From Gloeocapsa sp. PCC 7428 (GTDB lineage Bacteria > Cyanobacteriota > Cyanobacteriia > Cyanobacteriales > Chroococcidiopsidaceae): DNA of 64,000 nt. Numbering within the stretch: position 1 is the first letter of the stretch; every line of letters begins with the position of its first letter. Of this stretch, positions 57,968 to 64,000 are shown in pieces. Location: NCBI RefSeq assembly GCF_000317555.1, contig NC_019745.1, positions 372,001 to 436,000 of the forward strand, written 5' to 3'. The notes under the pieces are model-generated. The model did no database searches. It saw only the letters and a list, made by a program, of their open reading frames with translations, and was not told the origin of the DNA. The translations under genes were made by a program, and so were the position numbers.

Positions 57968-58966
57968 ATGAAACGAGTTGCAATTAATGGATTTGGACGA
58001 ATTGGACGTGCGTTTTTACGTATTGCTTATGGCAAGCCAGATTTGGAAGTTGTCGCAATTAATGATATTGTCTTGAAACCCGACTTAGCGGCGTATTTAC
58101 TGCAATACGACTCAGTGTATCGGCAGTTTCCGGCAGAAGTGGACTATGACGATACGGGTTTGATAATTGACGGGAAAAAAATTGAACTTGTCGCGGAAAA
58201 AGACCCAGTGGCGCTTCCGTGGAAGCAGATGGATATCGATGTTGTGATCGAATCTACAGGAATTTTCCGCAGTGCAGATAAAGCTGGATTGCATCTAGAA
58301 GCTGGATGTAAAAAAGTCATTATCAGTGCGCCAGCGAAGGGTTCATCTGTACCCACGTTTGTGTATGGCGTGAATCATGAAAGTTACGATCGCGATCGCG
58401 ATTCTGTGATTTCTGCGGCTTCTTGTACGACTAACTGTCTTGCACCGATCGCCAAAATTTTGCATGATGAATTTGGCATTGAGAAGGCGTTGATGACAAC
58501 AGTTCACGCCTATACTGCCGATCAGCGATTAGTCGATACCGGACATCCTGCGGAGTGGACGCGGGGACGTGGTGCAGCCCAAAATATTGTACCAACAACA
58601 ACCGGCGCAGCGACAGCAGTGGCTTTAGTGTTACCCGAACTCAAAGGAAAACTTGATGGAATGGCGTTGCGCGTACCGACTCCCACAGGTTCAGTAACAG
58701 ACTTGAATGCAGTGTTACAAAAATCGGTATCTGTAGAAGAAGTGAATGACGCTTTACGCAAGTATGCAACAAATGGAATGCGCGAGATCCTCAAAGTCAG
58801 TGAAGTTCCTTTAGTTTCTTCTGATTGCGTCGGCGATCCGCATTCAGCAATTGTTAATCTTTCTTCTACGAGTGTTCTCGGCGATAACTTTGTTAAGGTG
58901 CTTGCTTACTATGATAACGAGTGGGGATATGCAAATCGTTTAGTAGATTTAGCAAGTTACATTTAA
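57968..58966 (+). CDS. gap: glyceraldehyde-3-phosphate dehydrogenase, type I
   Basis: The 332 residues have NGFGRIGRAFLR for nucleotide binding, the catalytic cysteine in SAASCTTNCLAP, the following histidine in TTVHAYTADQR and the C-terminal YDNEWGYANR. The N-terminal strand ends VVAINDIVL, with the Asp typical of NAD-preferring enzymes, so it is not the usual photosynthetic Gap2. A catabolic Gap1/Gap3-like role is likely but inferred. GAGGT before the ATG supports the start. Confidence 0.95.
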   Translation: MKRVAINGFGRIGRAFLRIAYGKPDLEVVAINDIVLKPDLAAYLLQYDSVYRQFPAEVDYDDTGLIIDGKKIELVAEKDPVALPWKQMDIDVVIESTGIFRSADKAGLHLEAGCKKVIISAPAKGSSVPTFVYGVNHESYDRDRDSVISAASCTTNCLAPIAKILHDEFGIEKALMTTVHAYTADQRLVDTGHPAEWTRGRGAAQNIVPTTTGAATAVALVLPELKGKLDGMALRVPTPTGSVTDLNAVLQKSVSVEEVNDALRKYATNGMREILKVSEVPLVSSDCVGDPHSAIVNLSSTSVLGDNFVKVLAYYDNEWGYANRLVDLASYI

Positions 58967-58971
58967 GGCAG

Positions 58972-59019
58972 GGTAATAGGTAATGGGTAATGAGTAGAGA
59001 ACAACAATTACCTATTACC
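58972..59019. repeat. GGTAAT inverted repeat between gap and ppsA
   Basis: GGTAATAGGTAAT at 58972-58984 and its exact reverse complement at 59007-59019 form a 13-bp hairpin after the gap stop codon. The GGTAAT hexamer belongs to the same spacer-repeat family as at 1064 and 62272. Confidence 0.75.
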
Positions 59020-59059
59020 AGTTACAAAATTATTGATATTATCAGTAAAAAAAAGATTT

Positions 59060-61492
59060 ATGGTAAGAGTAGCTGAAGAACATTTCCCTTCTTCGCAAGC
59101 GCGATCGCTGATCCTTTGGTTCGATCAAGTTGGTATTGCGGATATCCCTTTGGTAGGTGGTAAAAATGCCTCGTTGGGAGAGATGATTCAACAGCTAACA
59201 TCACAAGGTGTCAATGTTCCTAATGGGTTTGCTACAACAGCGACAGCGTATCGCTACTTTATTCAAGCAGCAGAGTTAGAAGCACAACTGCGATCGCTAT
59301 TTTCTGGTCTTGATGTTGCTGATGTTAACCATTTACGCCACGTTGGTAAACAAGCGCGATCGCTGATTTTAAATACGCCGTTTCCTGAAGATTTGCAACA
59401 AGCAATTACAGATGCTTATCAAGTTATGTGCGATCGCTACGGCGCTGATACGGATGTTGCAGTACGTTCGAGTGCGACTGCTGAAGATTTACCTGATGCC
59501 AGTTTTGCGGGACAACAGGAAACTTATCTCAATATTAGCGGTATTTCTAGAGTTTTAGAAGCCTGCCATCGTTGCTTTGCTTCCTTATTTACCGATCGCG
59601 CGATTTCCTATCGACAAATTAAGGGATTCAATCATTTTGATGTAGCGCTTTCTGTCGGCGTCCAAAAAATGGTACGTTCCGATTTAGCAACTTCTGGGGT
59701 GATGTTTTCGATTGACACTGAAACGGGTTTTCCAGATGCTGCGTTAATTACAGCCGCCTATGGATTAGGTGAAAATGTTGTTCAAGGTGCAGTCAATCCC
59801 GACGAATACTACGTGTTTAAACCAACTTTAAAAGCTGGATTTCGCCCAATTTTAGATAAAAGATTGGGAAGTAAAGAATTAAAGATGGTGTATGACGACG
59901 GTTCTAAACTCACCAAAAATATCAAAGTATCCGCTGAAGAAAAAAATCAATTTGCGCTAAATGACGCAGAAATTTTACAACTTGCACGGTGGGCGTGTTT
60001 AATTGAAGACCATTATTCGCAAGTTCACGGTAAACACACACCAATGGATATTGAATGGGCAAAAGATGGTATTACGCAAGAATTGTTTATTGTCCAAGCA
60101 CGTCCTGAAACGGTGCAGTCACAAAAAAGCACCAATATACTACGTAACTATGAGTTTACCACCGAAGTAGAGGCACAACCATTAGTTATCGGGCGCGCGG
60201 TGGGAAGTGCGATCGCCCAAGGGAAAGCTCATGTCATCACCGATGCGAGTAAAATCGATCAATTCCTTCCAGGAGAAGTTTTAGTTACCGATCGCACCGA
60301 TCCTGACTGGGAACCGATTATGAAAAAAGCCAGCGCGATGATTACTAATCAAGGCGGGCGAACGTGCCATGCAGCAATTATTGCACGCGAGTTGGGAATT
60401 CCGGCGATCGTTGGTTGTGGTAATGCGACAACGGTATTGCAAACAAATCAAGACATCACAATTTCTTGCGCAGAAGGTGAAGAAGGAAAAGTCTACGCAG
60501 GATTATTACCCTTTGAAGTCAAAGAAATTCCTTTAGAAAATTTACCGCGTACGCGCACGCAAATTTTAATGAACGTGGGTAATCCGCAAGAAGCATTTCG
60601 CCTCGCTGCGATTCCGAATGATGGAGTAGGATTAGCGCGATTTGAGTTTATTATTGCTAATCATATCCAAGTTCACCCGCTAGCTTTATTAAACTACGGC
60701 AAGTTAGACCAATTTGTTAAAGCAAAAATAGCCGAATTAACAGCATTATACGACGATAAACCACAATACTTTGTTGATAAATTAGCACAAGGTGTTGGCA
60801 GAATTGCTGCGGCTTTTTATCCTAAACCTGTGATTGTGCGAATGTCTGATTTTAAGAGTAATGAATATGCAAATCTTTTAGGTGGAAAACAATTTGAACC
60901 TGATGAAGAAAACCCGATGTTAGGGTGGCGGGGTGCAGCCAGATACTACGATGAAGGATATCGTGATGGTTTCGCTTTGGAGTGTCAAGCAATTCTGCGG
61001 GTACGCGAAGAAATGGGTTTAACAAATATTATCCCAATGATTCCTTTTTGTCGCACTCCTGATGAAGGGCGAATGGTACTCGCCGAAATGGCAAAAAATG
61101 GCTTGAAGCAAGGTGAAAATGGCTTGCAAGTTTACGTGATGTGCGAGTTGCCTAATAATGTAATTATGGCAGAGGAATTTGCCGAAGTATTTGATGGATT
61201 CTCGATTGGTTCTAACGATTTAACGCAGTTGACTTTAGGAATTGATCGCGATTCTGCACTTGTCGCCAGATTATTTGACGAACGCAGCGAAGGAGTTAAA
61301 CGGATGGTAAAAATAGCGATCGCTGCTGCAAAAAAACACAATCGTAAAATTGGTATTTGCGGACAAGCACCTAGTGACTATCCTGAATTTGCTCAGTTTT
61401 TAGTTGAACAAGGTATTGATACAATTAGTCTTAATCCTGATTCGGTTTTGAAAACAATGTTAATGGTAGCAGAAGCGGAAGAAAATAACTAA
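59060..61492 (+). CDS. ppsA: phosphoenolpyruvate synthase
   Basis: PpsA makes PEP from pyruvate and ATP (giving AMP and phosphate) for gluconeogenesis. The 810 residues show the ATP-grasp start LVGGKNASLGEM, RSSATAEDLPDASFAGQQE, the swivelling phosphohistidine in GGRTCHAAIIARELG and the C-terminal PEP-binding barrel with GICGQAPSDYPEFA. ATG 59060 is chosen over a TTG at 59033. It lies just after gap on the same strand. Confidence 0.95.
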   Translation: MVRVAEEHFPSSQARSLILWFDQVGIADIPLVGGKNASLGEMIQQLTSQGVNVPNGFATTATAYRYFIQAAELEAQLRSLFSGLDVADVNHLRHVGKQARSLILNTPFPEDLQQAITDAYQVMCDRYGADTDVAVRSSATAEDLPDASFAGQQETYLNISGISRVLEACHRCFASLFTDRAISYRQIKGFNHFDVALSVGVQKMVRSDLATSGVMFSIDTETGFPDAALITAAYGLGENVVQGAVNPDEYYVFKPTLKAGFRPILDKRLGSKELKMVYDDGSKLTKNIKVSAEEKNQFALNDAEILQLARWACLIEDHYSQVHGKHTPMDIEWAKDGITQELFIVQARPETVQSQKSTNILRNYEFTTEVEAQPLVIGRAVGSAIAQGKAHVITDASKIDQFLPGEVLVTDRTDPDWEPIMKKASAMITNQGGRTCHAAIIARELGIPAIVGCGNATTVLQTNQDITISCAEGEEGKVYAGLLPFEVKEIPLENLPRTRTQILMNVGNPQEAFRLAAIPNDGVGLARFEFIIANHIQVHPLALLNYGKLDQFVKAKIAELTALYDDKPQYFVDKLAQGVGRIAAAFYPKPVIVRMSDFKSNEYANLLGGKQFEPDEENPMLGWRGAARYYDEGYRDGFALECQAILRVREEMGLTNIIPMIPFCRTPDEGRMVLAEMAKNGLKQGENGLQVYVMCELPNNVIMAEEFAEVFDGFSIGSNDLTQLTLGIDRDSALVARLFDERSEGVKRMVKIAIAAAKKHNRKIGICGQAPSDYPEFAQFLVEQGIDTISLNPDSVLKTMLMVAEAEENN

Positions 61493-61543
61493 TTAAATAT
61501 AAATTCATATTGTAGAATGCCAAATTCTACAATTTCTCTATAA

Positions 61544-62284
61544 ATGGCTAACTTCGTTACCTATCTCTCATCCAATCCCCTAGCCGATATGCGGCTATTT
61601 TGCTTTCCTTATGCTGGAGGAGGAACATTAAGCTTTCGTTCTTGGGGAAAAAACCTACCTGATCTTGAAGTTTGTGCAATTGAACTTCCAGGGCGAGGAA
61701 GGCTGATGACACTACCGCCGTTTACACAGTTAGAACCACTAGTTGAAGCGATCGCCGTCAACATTCTACCGCACTTAAATAAGCCTTTTGCATTTTTTGG
61801 TCATAGTATGGGAGCGATCGTTAGCTTTGAACTAACGCGCATCTTACGCAAAAATTATGGAATAGAACCCTTACATCTATTTGTTTCTGGTCGTCGCGCC
61901 CCGCAAATTTCTTCTGAAGCATCATTTATTCATACTTTACCTGAACCAGAGTTTCTCATTAAACTTCGTCACCTCAATGGTACTCCTGAAGCAGTACTAG
62001 CCAATGCCGAATTAATGGAACTACTATCACCAATATTACGTGCAGACTTTGCAGTAGTTGAAACTTATGTCTATACAAAAGAATCGCCGCTAAATTGTCC
62101 AATTACAGCGTTTGGCGGATTACAAGATCCAGAAACAAATTTAACTGAACTAGAAGCTTGGCAACAACAAACAATTGCAGCCTTTTCTGTGGAAATGTTT
62201 CCTGGCGATCATTTCTTTTTGCATTCTGCTGAAGATCTGCTATTACATAGTATTAAAAAATCTTTGCAGATAGGTAATAGGTAA
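61544..62284 (+). CDS. type II thioesterase
   Basis: The 246-residue alpha/beta hydrolase matches stand-alone thioesterases of NRPS/PKS systems: FCFPYAGGGTLSFRSW at the start, ELPGRGR, GHSMGAIVSFEL with the nucleophilic serine, and GDHFFLHS with the catalytic histidine. These enzymes clear wrongly loaded carrier proteins. No NRPS or PKS is in the window. The phosphopantetheinyl transferase follows 26 bp downstream. Confidence 0.88.
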   Translation: MANFVTYLSSNPLADMRLFCFPYAGGGTLSFRSWGKNLPDLEVCAIELPGRGRLMTLPPFTQLEPLVEAIAVNILPHLNKPFAFFGHSMGAIVSFELTRILRKNYGIEPLHLFVSGRRAPQISSEASFIHTLPEPEFLIKLRHLNGTPEAVLANAELMELLSPILRADFAVVETYVYTKESPLNCPITAFGGLQDPETNLTELEAWQQQTIAAFSVEMFPGDHFFLHSAEDLLLHSIKKSLQIGNR

Positions 62285-62310
62285 TTGGTAATAGCGAAGT
62301 ACGATATTGA

Positions 62311-63072
62311 ATGAATACTGCTGAGTTGTGGGTGAATCCACCGTCAAATCTTACTTTATCTGGTAACGAAGTTCACGTGTGGCGTGTGGCTTTAGATGTT
62401 GATGCAACGATTGTTTGCAGTCTTTTTAGTACTTTGTGCGCTACAGAACAGCAGCGAGCCGAACGTTTTTATTTACAATTACACCGCGATCGCTTTATTG
62501 TTGGTCGTGGAGTACTCCGACAAATTCTCGCAAACTATCTCCAGATTCAACCCAACGAAATTAACTTTAGCTACAACGCCTACGGTAAACCAAGTCTTGT
62601 TGTCGCCAATCAAGAACCGTTACGCTTCAACTTATCGCATTCACAGGAACTCGCCTTAATTGCAGTTACGCAAAATTGTGATGTTGGAGTCGATCTTGAA
62701 TGCATTCGCAATGATTTTCCCTGTCAAGAAATTGCAGCAAGATTCTTTTCACCAACCGAAGTAGCAGTACTGCGATCGCTTCCGCTACATCTACAAACAA
62801 CTGCGTTTTTCACCTGTTGGACGCGCAAAGAAGCCTTTATCAAAGCGACAGGAAAAGGGTTATCATTACCATTAGACAAATTTGATGTTTCATGCCTTCC
62901 AGGAGAACCTGCGAAATTACTCTACACCGCTTGGGATGAATCTGAAGTTCAGCGCTGGACACTGCAAGAAATTATTCCTGATGCTGGATATATGGGGGCG
63001 TTAGCTGTAGCAGGAAAAAATTGGCACTTGAACCAGTATCAGTTTTCTTGGTCAGAGAAACGCAACTTGTAA
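62311..63072 (+). CDS. 4'-phosphopantetheinyl transferase, Sfp/HetI type
   Basis: The 253-residue protein has the Sfp-class motifs: FNLSHSQ, VGVDLECIR with the metal-binding aspartate and glutamate, and WTRKEAFIKATGKGL. It moves the phosphopantetheine arm from CoA to carrier proteins of fatty acid, polyketide or peptide synthases. Pairing with a type II thioesterase suggests use in secondary metabolism, but it may also be the only such enzyme for fatty acid synthesis. Confidence 0.92.
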   Translation: MNTAELWVNPPSNLTLSGNEVHVWRVALDVDATIVCSLFSTLCATEQQRAERFYLQLHRDRFIVGRGVLRQILANYLQIQPNEINFSYNAYGKPSLVVANQEPLRFNLSHSQELALIAVTQNCDVGVDLECIRNDFPCQEIAARFFSPTEVAVLRSLPLHLQTTAFFTCWTRKEAFIKATGKGLSLPLDKFDVSCLPGEPAKLLYTAWDESEVQRWTLQEIIPDAGYMGALAVAGKNWHLNQYQFSWSEKRNL

Positions 63073-63167
63073 TAAACTGCGAAAGTGTTTTTAGTGTTGA
63101 ATTTTCAAAATACTATACACAATTTACACATCATTTATACTGGTGGCGCTGATGCGTGCGATTGCTG

Positions 63168-63968
63168 TTACTCATGTGTCTTCAATGCACGCGATCGCAT
63201 CGAGTTTGTTACAAACTGTTTTCCACACGCCTTACAGATATAGCACTGCTTCCCCCTGCGATACCCGTTTCTAGACAATTGCTGCGATTGACAATGCGGA
63301 CATTTCATTACTTTCATTACATTCTCTAACCGATTGTCACCCATATACGGTTCTAGATATGACACAAACAACTCCTCAATTTGTTGCGTGAGTTGTTGCC
63401 GATGCTGCTGATCTGGGTTGCGAAGTGCTGCCAAAATCACGGCGTTACTACTATGAACACAAACTTCTGCAAGTAAACTGCATTGCGCCTCGTCCAAGGC
63501 TGGGTTTCGCTGCTGAAAGAGATGAGTTGCAAAATCAATAGCTTGCTGCGTCATGCTTTCGTCGATCAACTGGAAAATCTCGCGGGAACTGTAAAACTGC
63601 ACAAATACTACCCGCGACACCGGCTGTTCAAACAGTTCCACGACAGCATTCACAAGCGTGTGGATCATGTGACGTAATGGTAACTGCGTAACTTCCTGCG
63701 TGTTGACTTGTGCCCACATTGCTTTGACTCGCTCAATATGCCGTAATTCCATTGCCCGAAAAATGGCAGCTTTATCGGGAAAAAACTGATATAAAGAGCC
63801 GATCGCTGTCTTTGCTTTTGCCGCAATCTGATGAGTCGTTGCTGCTGCGTAACCCACTTCATCAAATACCGCCGCTGCCGCATCCAAGATTTTTTCAACC
63901 CGTTCTTTACCACGCTGTTGTTTAGGTTGACGGCGCAAACTTCTTGACGAATGCGAGGATTTTGTCAT
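63168..63968 (-). CDS. TetR family regulator fused to a transposase-like zinc ribbon
   Basis: The 266 residues start with a TetR DNA-binding domain (about 20-68; KILDAAAAVFDEVGYAAAT, IAAKAKTAIGSLYQFFPDK) and a ligand-binding helical part to about residue 210. The last 46 residues form a zinc ribbon (MKCPHC, then CYICKACGKQF) like the N-terminal finger of IS1-type transposases. The two parts read through in one frame without a stop. This is an unusual fusion. It converges with the thioesterase/transferase pair. Confidence 0.88.
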   Translation of the reverse strand: MTKSSHSSRSLRRQPKQQRGKERVEKILDAAAAVFDEVGYAAATTHQIAAKAKTAIGSLYQFFPDKAAIFRAMELRHIERVKAMWAQVNTQEVTQLPLRHMIHTLVNAVVELFEQPVSRVVFVQFYSSREIFQLIDESMTQQAIDFATHLFQQRNPALDEAQCSLLAEVCVHSSNAVILAALRNPDQQHRQQLTQQIEELFVSYLEPYMGDNRLENVMKVMKCPHCQSQQLSRNGYRRGKQCYICKACGKQFVTNSMRSRALKTHE

Positions 63969-64000
63969 ATTCTATAAACACGACGAATTCCTCACAATTT

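Noticed and set aside
1-64000. tRNA, rRNA or CRISPR arrays
   Set aside because: No T-loop-like GTTCGAATC pattern in a spacer, no rRNA-like tract and no regularly spaced repeat-spacer array was seen. A tRNAscan or CRISPR search would confirm this.

Overview
This window comes from a cyanobacterial chromosome. The evidence is the dense scatter of the HIP1 palindrome GCGATCGC in genes and spacers, several lineage-typical genes (the PilB-PilT-PilC cluster, a DUF2997 / ycf35-like DUF1257 / ferredoxin operon, the DUF3038-DUF4335 pair, DUF1350, DUF3153, GuaB3), and the cyanobacterial small RNA Yfr1 between guaB3 and trxA. FtsZ, PilB and DnaK look closest to Nostoc/Chroococcidiopsis-type proteins; I do not assign a genus.

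Layout. 1-4232 (minus strand): a partial B12-binding/radical SAM protein, a SemiSWEET transporter, an alpha/beta hydrolase, a nucleotidyltransferase-fold protein and aroC. 4699-7684: the division genes ftsQ and ftsZ, separated by an unusually long empty spacer. 7712-14924 (minus): gshB-grxC, rsgA and the chaperone cluster grpE-dnaK-dnaJ with a TusA-like gene overlapping dnaJ. 15187-20467: pilB, pilT, pilC and an unrecognised gene. 20621-24540 is a decayed accessory patch: a vMAP-type HTH/TIR protein, two unrelated remnants of AAA_35 ATPase genes and a carotenoid oxygenase pseudogene spliced to one of them. 24540-28567: a 626-residue FG-GAP/RTX exoprotein and two likely surface-glycan genes (a glycosyltransferase-like protein and a pyruvyl transferase). 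28580-31025: bioA-bioB. 31374-32474: the DUF2997/DUF1257/ferredoxin operon. 32530-37454: DUF4335, DUF3038 and mutS2. 37649-40883: guaB3, Yfr1, trxA and a LOG-family gene. 41134-45654: a DUF1350 hydrolase overlapping a receiver/PP2C phosphatase gene, an AraC regulator and two Rpn-type nucleases, one truncated. 45846-53187: acs, terC, ndk, speA and an NDP-sugar pyrophosphorylase, followed by an IS630 element. 54567-61492: scpA, pdxH, DUF3153 lipoprotein, TPR protein, gap and ppsA. 61544-63968: thioesterase II, a phosphopantetheinyl transferase and a TetR regulator fused to a transposase-like zinc ribbon.

Most genes are housekeeping. They cover aromatic, biotin, polyamine, glutathione and B6 synthesis, acetate activation and the pyruvate-to-PEP and GAPDH steps, plus division, protein folding and twitching motility. 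The accessory signal lies in 20.6-28.6 kb, 43-46 kb, 53.2-54.4 kb and the final 3 kb.

Spacers carry several families of short degenerate repeats (AGGTCAG heptamers, GGTAAT hexamers, CACTA-rich stretches). At least two near-identical composite copies of about 130 bp lie in opposite orientation at gene 3' ends. I saw no tRNA, rRNA or CRISPR array.
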